From Paracoccaceae bacterium (GTDB lineage: Bacteria; Pseudomonadota; Alphaproteobacteria; Rhodobacterales; Rhodobacteraceae), in NCBI GenBank assembly GCA_016124615.1, contig WGNF01000006.1, positions 62,001 through 126,000 on the forward strand: a DNA stretch of 64,000 bases. Reading direction: 5' to 3'. Under the pieces are notes generated by a model, which had not been told where the DNA came from, ran no database searches, and saw nothing but the letters and a program-made list of their open reading frames with translations. Shown one piece after another: positions 19,375 to 27,476 of the stretch (within the stretch, counting starts at the first letter, position 1; each line of letters starts with the position of its first letter). A program made the position numbers and the translations under genes.

Positions 19375-20705
19375 CCGACCTCTATCAATCCCAGCGGGCC
19401 ATGCGGAACATGCGTCGTGCCGCCATGCAGCGGGGCGTGATCGCGATCCTTGACATCGGCACCTTCAAGATTGCCTGCCTCGTGCTGCGCTTCGACGGGC
19501 CGGGGCGCCTGGGCGAACAGGACAGCGTCGGCCCGATGGCGGGGCAGTCGAGCTTTCGCGTCATCGGCGCGGCCACCACCCGCTCGCGCGGGGTGCGGTT
19601 CGGCGAGATCGACGCGATGCCGGAAACCGAGCGGGCGGTGCGCACCGCGGTGCAGGCGGCGCAGAAGATGGCGAACGTCCGGGTGGACCATGTCATCGCC
19701 TGCTTTGCCGGGGCGCGGCCGCGGTCTTACGGGCTGGTCGGCGAATGTCAGGTGCAGGACCGCGTGGTGAGCGAACAGGATGTGGCGCGGGCGCTGTCGG
19801 CCTGCGACGTGCCCGACATCGGCGAGGGGCGCGAGGTGCTGCATGCCCATCCGGTCAACTTTGCGCTGGATTACCGCACCGGTCTGGGCGATCCGCGCGG
19901 GCAGGTCGGTGCCCGGCTGGCCTGCGACATGCACATGCTGTCGGTCGACGCGGCGGCGGTGCAGACGCTCTTGCTCTGCATCAACCGCTGCGATCTGGAG
20001 GTCGCGGGCATCGCCTCGTCCGCCTATGTCGGCGGCATCGCGAGCCTGGTCGAGGACGAACAGGAACTGGGCGCGGCCTGCATCGACATGGGCGGCGGAT
20101 CCACCGGGCTGTCGGTCTTCATCAAGAAGCACATGATCTATGCCGAGTCGGTCCGGATCGGCGGCGACCATGTCACCTCGGACATATCGAAGGGCCTGCA
20201 GGTGCCCCTGAGCACGGCCGAGCGGATCAAGACCCGCCACGGCGGCGTGCACGCGACCGGCATGGACGACCGCGAGATGATCGAGATCGGCGGCGACAGC
20301 GGCGACTGGGACAAGGACCGCCGGTCCGTCAGCCGCGCCGAACTGATCGGCATCATGCGGCCACGGGTCGAGGAAATCCTTGAAGAGGTGCGCGCACAGC
20401 TTGACGCCGCCGGGTTCGACAGCCTGCCCAGCCAGCAGATCGTGCTGACCGGCGGCGGCAGCCAGATCCCCGGCCTTGACGGGTTGGCGGCCAAGATCCT
20501 CGGTCAGCGCGTCCGCCTTGGTCGCCCGCTCAGGGTGCAGGGCCTGCCGCAGGCCGCCACCGGCCCGGCGTTTTCCGGGGCGGTCGGGCTTTGCCTCTTT
20601 GCCGCGCATCCGCAGGATGAGTGGTGGGATTTCGACATTCCGGCCGATCGCTATCCCGCGCGTTCGCTGAAACGAGCCGTCAAATGGTTCAAGGACAACT
20701 GGTGA
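19371..20705 (+). CDS. ftsA: Cell division actin homologue FtsA
   Basis: A 444-residue actin-like ATPase that tethers FtsZ to the membrane. The N-terminal phosphate loop IAILDIGTFKIACLVLRF, the CIDMGGGSTGLSVF loop and the LTGGGSQIPGL segment mark the actin fold, and subdomain 1C lies between (about 100-180). The C-terminus ends in a basic, amphipathic stretch (SLKRAVKWFKDNW) that fits the membrane-targeting helix. The N-terminus has about 23 extra basic residues before the fold, as in other alphaproteobacteria. Confidence 0.96.
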   Translation: MTDLYQSQRAMRNMRRAAMQRGVIAILDIGTFKIACLVLRFDGPGRLGEQDSVGPMAGQSSFRVIGAATTRSRGVRFGEIDAMPETERAVRTAVQAAQKMANVRVDHVIACFAGARPRSYGLVGECQVQDRVVSEQDVARALSACDVPDIGEGREVLHAHPVNFALDYRTGLGDPRGQVGARLACDMHMLSVDAAAVQTLLLCINRCDLEVAGIASSAYVGGIASLVEDEQELGAACIDMGGGSTGLSVFIKKHMIYAESVRIGGDHVTSDISKGLQVPLSTAERIKTRHGGVHATGMDDREMIEIGGDSGDWDKDRRSVSRAELIGIMRPRVEEILEEVRAQLDAAGFDSLPSQQIVLTGGGSQIPGLDGLAAKILGQRVRLGRPLRVQGLPQAATGPAFSGAVGLCLFAAHPQDEWWDFDIPADRYPARSLKRAVKWFKDNW

Positions 20706-20881
20706 CCACCACAGGATGACGTAATGGCAAAATCCCGCTGGTCTGGTGTTGGGCGTGGCCATATTTTGTGGCCCGGCGGCGTTTTTTTCGTGACCTCAGG
20801 GCCATCTCTGGGTAGACTCGGCCCAATGCGGGGGCATATCGGGCGGGACAGGCCGAACAACTTGGGCAGGCGGGCAAAGCA

Positions 20882-22558
20882 ATGACACTGAATTTGATGA
20901 TGAGTGACCGGGAAGAGCTGAAGCCGCGGATCACGGTGTTCGGCGTCGGCGGGGCGGGCGGCAACGCCGTCAACAACATGATCGACAAGAACCTGGAAGG
21001 CGTCGAGTTCGTCGCCGCCAACACCGACGCGCAAGCGCTTGCCCAAAGCAAGGCCAGCGCGAAGATCCAGATGGGTCTGCGGGCGACCGAGGGTCTTGGT
21101 GCGGGCGGCAAGCCCTCGGTGGGTGCGATGTCGGCGGAGGAAACCATCGAGGAGATCGTCGATCACCTCGCCGGGGCCCACATGTGCTTCATCACCGCGG
21201 GCATGGGCGGCGGAACCGGCACCGGCGCGGCGCCGATCATCGCGCAAGCCGCGCGTGAATTGGGCGTGCTCACGGTCGGCGTGGTCACCAAGCCTTTCCA
21301 GTTCGAGGGCGCCAAGCGGATGCGCCAGGCCGAGGAAGGCGTTGACGCCCTTCAGAAGGTGGTCGACACCCTCATCATCATCCCGAACCAGAACCTGTTC
21401 CGGCTGGCCAACGAAAAGACCACCTTCACCGAAGCCTTCGCGCTGGCCGATGATGTGCTCTACCAGGGCGTCAAGGGCGTGACCGACCTGATGGTGCGCC
21501 CCGGCCTGATCAACCTCGACTTCGCCGACGTGCGCGCGGTGATGGACGAGATGGGCAAGGCGATGATGGGCACCGGCGAGGCCAGCGGCGAAGACCGCGC
21601 AGTGCAGGCCGCCGAAAAGGCGATTGCCAACCCGCTGCTGGATGAAATCAGCCTGCATGGCGCCCGTGGCGTGCTGATCAACATCACCGGCGGTTATGAC
21701 CTGACGCTGTTCGAACTCGACGAGGCCGCGAACATCATCCGCGAAAAGGTCGATCCCGACGCCAACATCATCGTCGGCTCGACGCTCGACACCTCGATGG
21801 AAGGCATGATCCGCGTGTCGGTCGTGGCAACCGGCATCGACGCGACCACGGTGAAGGCCGATATGCCGGTGCCGCGTCGCCGGATGGCGGAACCGCTGGC
21901 CCACACGCCCACACCCGCGCCGCGCTATGAGGCGCCGAAGTCGCAGCCGCAGGTGGCCGCGCAGGCCCCCGCGCCGCAGCCGCAGCAACAGCGCCCGCAA
22001 TACGCCCCGGCCGCTGCCGAGCCGTCGCTGTTCCAACTGCCCGAGTCCGAACTGACGGATGAGCAGGAGGATGACGGCGCCGCCTATGCGCCCGCGAAGT
22101 CTGCCGATGATCTGCCGCCGCCCGCCTACCGCCCGGCTGCCGAACCGCGTCAGCGCGTCGAGGCCCGCAAACCGGATGAGGACGCCGCCAGCTTTGTCGC
22201 GCCGCGCGCCCGCCCGGCCGGTTCGCCCTCGCCAGAGGCGATGGCGCGCCTTGCCGCCGCGGTCAATCGTGCCCCGGCCCGCCCGGCACCCGCCGGACCG
22301 GCGACCACCGCCGCGGCCCGCCCGGCGGCCCCGGCACAACCGCGTGCCACCGCGGCCGACAAGCCGCGCTTTGGCATCAACTCTCTGATCAACCGGATGA
22401 CCGGGCATGCCGCCGAAGGGCAGCAACCCGAGCGTGCCACGGCCACAGCACCGGCCCGCACGCAACCGCCGGTGACCGCCTACGACGACGAGCAAGACGC
22501 CGACCCCGAGCAGGACCGCATCGAGATTCCCGCCTTCCTTCGCCGGCAGGCTAACTGA
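20882..22558 (+). CDS. ftsZ: Cell division GTPase FtsZ
   Basis: The tubulin homologue that forms the Z-ring. The 558-residue protein has the GTPase domain with [10 protein letters not shown] and the tubulin signature GGGTGTG at residues 109-115, the T7 synergy loop in [11 protein letters not shown], and a C-terminal tail ending [12 protein letters not shown] that binds FtsA. The linker (about 335-540) is unusually long and rich in Ala, Pro and Gln, typical of alphaproteobacterial FtsZ. A 176-base gap from ftsA leaves room for its own promoter, and a strong terminator follows. Confidence 0.97.
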   Translation: MTLNLMMSDREELKPRITVFGVGGAGGNAVNNMIDKNLEGVEFVAANTDAQALAQSKASAKIQMGLRATEGLGAGGKPSVGAMSAEETIEEIVDHLAGAHMCFITAGMGGGTGTGAAPIIAQAARELGVLTVGVVTKPFQFEGAKRMRQAEEGVDALQKVVDTLIIIPNQNLFRLANEKTTFTEAFALADDVLYQGVKGVTDLMVRPGLINLDFADVRAVMDEMGKAMMGTGEASGEDRAVQAAEKAIANPLLDEISLHGARGVLINITGGYDLTLFELDEAANIIREKVDPDANIIVGSTLDTSMEGMIRVSVVATGIDATTVKADMPVPRRRMAEPLAHTPTPAPRYEAPKSQPQVAAQAPAPQPQQQRPQYAPAAAEPSLFQLPESELTDEQEDDGAAYAPAKSADDLPPPAYRPAAEPRQRVEARKPDEDAASFVAPRARPAGSPSPEAMARLAAAVNRAPARPAPAGPATTAAARPAAPAQPRATAADKPRFGINSLINRMTGHAAEGQQPERATATAPARTQPPVTAYDDEQDADPEQDRIEIPAFLRRQAN

Positions 22559-22580
22559 ACACGGTCACAACTTCTTAAAC

Positions 22581-22611
22581 CGGGCTGGAGAAATCCAGCC
22601 CGTTTTCTTTT
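22581..22611 (+). terminator. Rho-independent terminator after ftsZ
   Basis: A perfect 9-bp stem (CGGGCTGGA / TCCAGCCCG) with a GAAA tetraloop is followed directly by TTTTCTTTT. It lies 22 bases after the ftsZ stop. It closes the dcw transcription unit and isolates lpxC, which then needs its own promoter. Confidence 0.9.
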
Positions 22612-22628
22612 GTTAACAATGCGTTAAC
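22612..22628. promoter_or_regulatory. CtrA-type box upstream of lpxC
   Basis: The sequence GTTAAC-AATGC-GTTAAC contains an exact TTAA-N7-TTAA (TTAA at 22613 and 22624). This is the consensus recognised by the alphaproteobacterial cell-cycle/motility regulator CtrA. It sits just after the ftsZ terminator and about 150 bases before the lpxC start, so it may control lpxC-bamD-recN. A short inverted repeat (GTGCCG-CGAAT-CGGCAC, 22629-22645) follows. Binding is inferred from the motif only. Confidence 0.55.
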
Positions 22629-22774
22629 GTGCCGCGAATCGGCACTCGGCATGATCCCGCCAAGGCATGAAGGGTCTGTTACATCTCGTTGCAAAGAGTG
22701 AATTGAGCTTCGCGGGCGTCGCGCATAAGCCACAATTGCGGCATTGCGAATGCCTCGTTCCGGGAAAGACGACC

Positions 22775-23695
22775 GTGCAGAATGCGATAAAATCTCCGAT
22801 CAGCTTTACGGGCGTCGGCCTTCATACCGGCGCGCCCGTGCGCATGACCGTGCGCCCGGCCTCGGCGGATTACGGCATCTGGTTCAAGCGCACCGACCTG
22901 ATCAGCGGCGACCCGATGGTTCCCGCCATCTGGAGCGCGGTGGTCCCCTCGCGTCTGTGCACGCTGGTGGCGAACGCCTCAGGCACCTCGGTCTCGACCA
23001 TCGAACACATCATGGCGGCGCTCGCGGGCTGCGGCATTCACAATGCGCTGATCGAGATCGACGGGCCGGAAGTGCCGATCCTCGACGGCTCGGCCATGCC
23101 CTTCGTCGAAGGCATTCTGGCGCGCGGCGTGCGGATGCTGGCGGTTCCGGTCCGGGCCTTCCGCGTGCTCGGGCCTGTCGAGGTGCGCGAGGGCGAGTCG
23201 GTGGCACGGCTGGACCCCGCCACCACGCTGGAAATCGACTTCCGCATCGACTTTGCCGATCGCGCCATCGGGCGGCAGGCGAAGGCGCTGAACATGGCGA
23301 ACGGCGCCTTTGTGCGCGAGCTTTGCGCCAGCCGCACGTTCTGCCGCCAGTCCGATGTCGACGCGATGCGGGCGAACGGCCTTGCGCTGGGTGGCACGCT
23401 GGATAACGCGGTGGTCGTCGACGGCGATATCGTGCTCAGCCCCGGCGGCTTCCGGCAGGCCGATGAGGCGGTGCGCCACAAGATGCTCGACGCATTGGGC
23501 GACCTTGCGCTGGCCGGGGCGCCGATCCTTGGCCGCTACACCGGCATCCGGGCTGGCCATGCGCTGACAAACCGCCTGTTGCGCAAGCTTTTCGCCGATC
23601 CCGAAGCCTATCGGCTGACCGAAGTCGCGCCTGACGAGCGCGCGACGCTGCCCGGCATCGGCGTGCACCGTGCCGACCTTCCGGCCTGGTCCTGA
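22775..23695 (+). CDS. lpxC: UDP-3-O-acyl-N-acetylglucosamine deacetylase LpxC
   Basis: LpxC is the zinc deacetylase that commits UDP-GlcNAc to lipid A synthesis. From the GTG at 22775 the protein has 306 residues, the family's usual length, and begins directly with SPISFTGVGLHTGAPV. Zinc and catalytic motifs are intact: EHIMAALAGCGIHNALIEIDG, the ILDGSAMPFVE segment, RHKMLDALGDL and GHALTNRLL. An upstream in-frame ATG at 22667 would add 36 residues without homology, so I prefer the GTG, which has a GGGAAAG-like ribosome site. Transcription probably starts near the CtrA-like box. Confidence 0.93.
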   Translation: MQNAIKSPISFTGVGLHTGAPVRMTVRPASADYGIWFKRTDLISGDPMVPAIWSAVVPSRLCTLVANASGTSVSTIEHIMAALAGCGIHNALIEIDGPEVPILDGSAMPFVEGILARGVRMLAVPVRAFRVLGPVEVREGESVARLDPATTLEIDFRIDFADRAIGRQAKALNMANGAFVRELCASRTFCRQSDVDAMRANGLALGGTLDNAVVVDGDIVLSPGGFRQADEAVRHKMLDALGDLALAGAPILGRYTGIRAGHALTNRLLRKLFADPEAYRLTEVAPDERATLPGIGVHRADLPAWS

Positions 23696-23815
23696 CCCCC
23701 GTCGCAAAGGGTCCAAAGGCGTTTTGCGCCCCGGATTTTTCTGTGCTAGGACACGGGCAGGCATGGGCGGGGGACACCGTCCGATCGTGCAAGAACGCGG
23801 TGGGGTAGGCAGATC

Positions 23816-24658
23816 ATGGCAGGCGACAGGTCAACGGCGGCGCTGCTCGGAACACTTGCGCTTGTCGTCTTTGTGGCTGGCTGCGGGCCGCGCAAGCCCA
23901 AGACGGTTCCGACGGACGATCTGACGGCCGCGCAAATCTACAAGCGCGCCGAGTACGAGTTGGAAACCAAGAAAGACGCCAAGGCCGCCGCCAAGGACTT
24001 TGGCGAGGTGCAGCGGCTTTATCCCTATTCCGACTGGGCCAAGCGCGCGCTGATCATGGAGGCTTTCGCCGACCATTCGGCGCGTAAATACGAAGACAGC
24101 CGCGCCGCTGCGCAACGCTTCCTCGATTTCTACCCGGCCGACGCGGATGCGCCCTATGCGCAATACCTGCTGGCGCTGTCGTATTACGATCAGATCGACG
24201 CCGTGGGCCGCGATCAGGGCGTGACCTTCCAGGCGCTGCAAGCGTTGCGCCAGGTGATCGAGCGTTATCCCGACAGCGACTATGCCCGCTCGGCGATCCT
24301 CAAGTTCGACCTTGCCTTTGACCACCTCGCCGCGAAAGAGATGGAAATCGGGCGCTACTACCTGAAACACGGCGACTATGCTGCGGCGATCAATCGCTTC
24401 CGCGTGGTGGTGGAACAGTACCAGACCACGACCTACACGCCCGAGGCGCTGGAACGGTTGGTGGAATGCTACCTGTCGCTGGGGCTGACCGACGATGCGC
24501 AGACGGCGGGGGCGATCCTTGGCCACAACTTCCAGTCCAGCCCATTCTATCAGGATGCCTTCGTGCGCCTGAAGCACAAGGGCCTCGCGCCCGAGGTGAA
24601 GGGGCAGGGCTGGCTGCGCAACGTGTTCAACCGCCCGCCGAAGAGCACGAACCCGTAA
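23816..24658 (+). CDS. bamD: Outer membrane assembly lipoprotein BamD
   Basis: A 280-residue lipoprotein with signal peptide and lipobox VAGC (lipidated Cys23). The mature protein is built of tetratricopeptide-like repeats (segments around 40-75, 78-115, 130-165, 170-205 and 210-245) in the YfiO pattern. BamD is the essential helical partner of BamA in outer-membrane protein insertion. It follows lpxC by about 120 bases and precedes recN by 16, an arrangement common in alphaproteobacteria. Confidence 0.93.
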   Translation: MAGDRSTAALLGTLALVVFVAGCGPRKPKTVPTDDLTAAQIYKRAEYELETKKDAKAAAKDFGEVQRLYPYSDWAKRALIMEAFADHSARKYEDSRAAAQRFLDFYPADADAPYAQYLLALSYYDQIDAVGRDQGVTFQALQALRQVIERYPDSDYARSAILKFDLAFDHLAAKEMEIGRYYLKHGDYAAAINRFRVVVEQYQTTTYTPEALERLVECYLSLGLTDDAQTAGAILGHNFQSSPFYQDAFVRLKHKGLAPEVKGQGWLRNVFNRPPKSTNP

Positions 24659-24674
24659 GGCGGGGCCGACGGCC

Positions 24675-26324
24675 ATGCTCCGCAGCCTCGATATCCGCGA
24701 CCTTCTGATCATCGACCGGCTGGACCTGACGTTCCAGCCGGGGCTGAACGTGCTGACCGGCGAAACCGGGGCGGGCAAGTCGATCCTGCTTGACGCCCTG
24801 GGCTTTGCGCTGGGCTGGCGCGGGCGGGCCGAGCTGGTGCGCGCGGGCGCCGCGCAGGGCGAGGTGACGGCGATCTTCGATCTGGCACCCGGCCACCCGG
24901 CGCGCTCCGTGCTGGCCGAGGCCGGATTGTCGGCCGAGGACGAGTTGATCCTGCGCCGCGTCAACGCTGCCGACGGGCGCAAGACCGCCTGGGTGAACGA
25001 CCGGCGCACGAGCGGCGAGGTGCTGCGGGCGCTGTCGGATACGCTGGTGGAACTGCATGGTCAGCAGGACGATCGCGGCTTGCTGAACCCGCGCGGCCAT
25101 CGCGACATTCTGGATGCCTTCGCCGGGGCCGCCCCGCTGCTGGCCGAAACCCGCGCCCGCTGGCGCGACCTTGCCGCCGCGCGCAAGGCACAGGGCGCGG
25201 CCGAGGCGGCGCTGGCCGCCGTGCGCGCCGAAGAGGATTATCTGCGCCATGCCGTCGGCGAACTGGACCGCCTCGCCCCGCAGCCGGGGGAAGAGGCCGA
25301 TCTGGATGCCCGCCGCCGCCTGATGCAGGGCGCGGCGCGGATTCGCGAAGATATCGCCCGCGCTGGCACCGCGCTGGGGCCGCAGGGGGTCGAGGGGCTG
25401 GTGAGCGACGCCACCCGCTGGCTGGGCGGTGCCGCCGACCGGGCCGACGGGCGGCTTGATGCCGCACTCGCCGCGCTGGAACGGTTGGCGCTGGAACTGG
25501 GCGAGGCGCAGCAGGGGGTCGAGGACTGCCTTGCCGCGCTCGATTTCAACCCGTCCGATCTGGAAGCGGCAGAGGAGCGGCTGTTCGCCATCCGCGCGCT
25601 GGCCCGCAAGCACGGCTGCCTGCCCGACGATCTGGCGGCCTTCGCCGACCGGCTGCGCGAAAAGCTGGCGGCGCTTGACGGCGGCGCAAAAAACCTGTCG
25701 CGGCTCGCGTCTGATGTGACCGCTGCGACGGCGGCCCATGCCGCCGCCTGTGCCGCCCTGACCGCCGCACGCCGGGCAGCTGCGGCAGAGCTTGACGCCG
25801 CGATGGCCGCCGAACTGCCGCCGCTGAAGCTGGAACGCGCGACCTTCCGCACCGATATCACGCCCGCCGAGCCGGGCCCCGAGGGCGCCGATGCGGTGGC
25901 CTTTACCGTCGCCACCAACCCCGGCGCGCCGCCCGGCCCGCTGGACCGCATCGCCTCGGGCGGCGAGCTTTCGCGCTTTCTGCTGGCGCTGAAGGTCTGC
26001 CTGACGCGGGGCGAGGTGCCGGTGACGATGATCTTCGACGAGATCGACCGCGGCGTGGGCGGCGCCACCGCCGACGCCGTGGGCCGCCGCCTGCGTGCGC
26101 TGTCGGACGAGGCGCAGGTGCTGGTCGTCACCCACTCGCCGCAGGTCGCGGCCCGGGGCGCGCATCACTGGCGGGTGGAAAAGCGGGTGGCGGACGGGGT
26201 GACCACCTCGGTCGTCACGCCGCTGGACCGGGCCGAGCGGGTCGATGAAATCGCCCGGATGCTGGCCGGTGACACCATCACCGAAGCCGCCCGCGCCGCG
26301 GCCCGCGCCCTGCTGAAAGGCTGA
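24675..26324 (+). CDS. recN: DNA repair ATPase RecN
   Basis: RecN is an SMC-like protein acting early in double-strand break repair. The 549-residue protein has the Walker A motif GETGAGKS at residues 29-36, a central coiled-coil region rich in Ala, Glu and Arg (about 150-365), and a C-terminal ATPase half with the signature IASGGELSRFLLALK, Walker B VTMIFDEIDRGVGG and VTHSPQVAARG. Its length and motif order match the family. It is probably transcribed with bamD. Confidence 0.96.
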   Translation: MLRSLDIRDLLIIDRLDLTFQPGLNVLTGETGAGKSILLDALGFALGWRGRAELVRAGAAQGEVTAIFDLAPGHPARSVLAEAGLSAEDELILRRVNAADGRKTAWVNDRRTSGEVLRALSDTLVELHGQQDDRGLLNPRGHRDILDAFAGAAPLLAETRARWRDLAAARKAQGAAEAALAAVRAEEDYLRHAVGELDRLAPQPGEEADLDARRRLMQGAARIREDIARAGTALGPQGVEGLVSDATRWLGGAADRADGRLDAALAALERLALELGEAQQGVEDCLAALDFNPSDLEAAEERLFAIRALARKHGCLPDDLAAFADRLREKLAALDGGAKNLSRLASDVTAATAAHAAACAALTAARRAAAAELDAAMAAELPPLKLERATFRTDITPAEPGPEGADAVAFTVATNPGAPPGPLDRIASGGELSRFLLALKVCLTRGEVPVTMIFDEIDRGVGGATADAVGRRLRALSDEAQVLVVTHSPQVAARGAHHWRVEKRVADGVTTSVVTPLDRAERVDEIARMLAGDTITEAARAAARALLKG

Positions 26325-26404
26325 CGGGGCGCCTTGCAAGGCCATTGAACGGCCCTCGCCGCCGTGAGAGCATCGCCCCGTGTCGCGGTGCGGGGGGACT
26401 CGGG

Positions 26405-26818
26405 GTGCGGGCAACTGGAATAGCGGGCGCCGTCGCTTTGGCCGTGCTGGTGGCGATGCCACAGGGCGCCGCCGCTACCGCATGCAATCAGGAAATCGTG
26501 GTGCCGATCCACTTTGCGCGCGGCGCGCAATGCTGGCGCTTTTCCGGCGTGGCAACCACCTTCACCGGTGCGTTCGGCGCGGGCCAGCATGTCGTCGCCC
26601 GTGCCGTCGGGCAGGAATATTTCTCGGACGGCAACCGGACCACGATGCAGATCGCGCCTTGGCAGATATGGCTCAGCGGCCCCGGTGGCTATTCGGCCGC
26701 GGACGACGGCAACGGTCGGCTCGACGTCTACCTTGGGGCGGGCGGCACCTACAGCTTTCAGATCGGGCCCTGTGCCGTCTGGGGCAATCAGGGAACGATC
26801 GAGATCTGCGCGCAGTAA
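26405..26818 (+). CDS. Secreted protein of unknown function
   Basis: A 137-residue protein with an N-terminal signal peptide (hydrophobic AVALAVLVAM, cleavage near AAATA) and about 113 mature residues containing four cysteines (ACNQ, QCWR, GPCAV, EICAQ). The composition is Gly/Ala/aromatic-rich and suggests a small beta-fold. The GTG start has GGGGGGA seven bases upstream; an earlier TTG at 26345 would break the signal-peptide pattern. It lies 80 bases after recN. I do not recognise a family. Confidence 0.55.
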   Translation: MRATGIAGAVALAVLVAMPQGAAATACNQEIVVPIHFARGAQCWRFSGVATTFTGAFGAGQHVVARAVGQEYFSDGNRTTMQIAPWQIWLSGPGGYSAADDGNGRLDVYLGAGGTYSFQIGPCAVWGNQGTIEICAQ

Positions 26819-26937
26819 GCGGCCTCACAAGGGCGATTTTCCGACTCGGTCCGTTCTGTTAGCATTCCCTACGGTCGGCGCGGGAAGCACCGGTTTTCGG
26901 GGCGGCGTCGGGTGTTTTTTCGATGGAGAGCCTTTAG

Positions 26938-27471
26938 ATGACAATCGACGTTTTCGCCGCCGGTACCGGCGACTTTCATACCCACTTCGTTCAGGTCACC
27001 AGCAGCGATGTCTACAACGTCGCCGAACTGCTGAGTACGCTGCAAAGCCCGCCCAAGAGCGTGGGCGAGTACGTCAAGGGCAAGGTCAAGGATAAGGTGA
27101 AGGACAAGGTCTTTCCCGCCAACATGCAGAACGCGATGGACCGTTACGGCAACATCGAGTCGCTCTGGCTGCTGGACGAGGCGATCCAGTTCGCGCTGCT
27201 CGACACCACCCCGATCATCCTGAGCGTGTCGATGTTTCAGGAACACGTCCTTTGGCCCACCACGGGCGCGAACGTCCTGATGACGCTGTCGGCCGACGAT
27301 GATGCCCCGACGCGGGACGTCCTCAAACGGATCACGCCGGGCCTCGACAACACCGACATGAAGCAGTTCACCACGCTGCTGGCGCTGGCCAAGGTGTTCG
27401 GCGGCTTTTCCAACAGCGGCGGCTACGGCAAGGACGGCAACGCCCGGCTGAACATCGTCCTGACGAACTGA
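26938..27471 (+). CDS. Cytosolic protein of unknown function
   Basis: A 177-residue soluble protein without signal or membrane segments. It opens with MTIDVFAAGTGDFHTHFVQV, has a Lys/Val-rich tract (GKVKDKVKDKV, about residues 47-57), and ends in a Gly/Asn-rich segment. A GGAGAG ribosome site precedes the ATG. It ends five bases before the convergent pepN stop. I cannot assign a family; the beta-rich N-terminus and repeat-like KDKV tract are the only notable features. Confidence 0.5.
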   Translation: MTIDVFAAGTGDFHTHFVQVTSSDVYNVAELLSTLQSPPKSVGEYVKGKVKDKVKDKVFPANMQNAMDRYGNIESLWLLDEAIQFALLDTTPIILSVSMFQEHVLWPTTGANVLMTLSADDDAPTRDVLKRITPGLDNTDMKQFTTLLALAKVFGGFSNSGGYGKDGNARLNIVLTN

Positions 27472-27476
27472 CGGGC

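Noticed and set aside
22667-22774. Longer N-terminus for LpxC from an ATG at 22667
   Set aside because: It would add 36 residues that do not fit the family; the GTG at 22775 gives the usual length.
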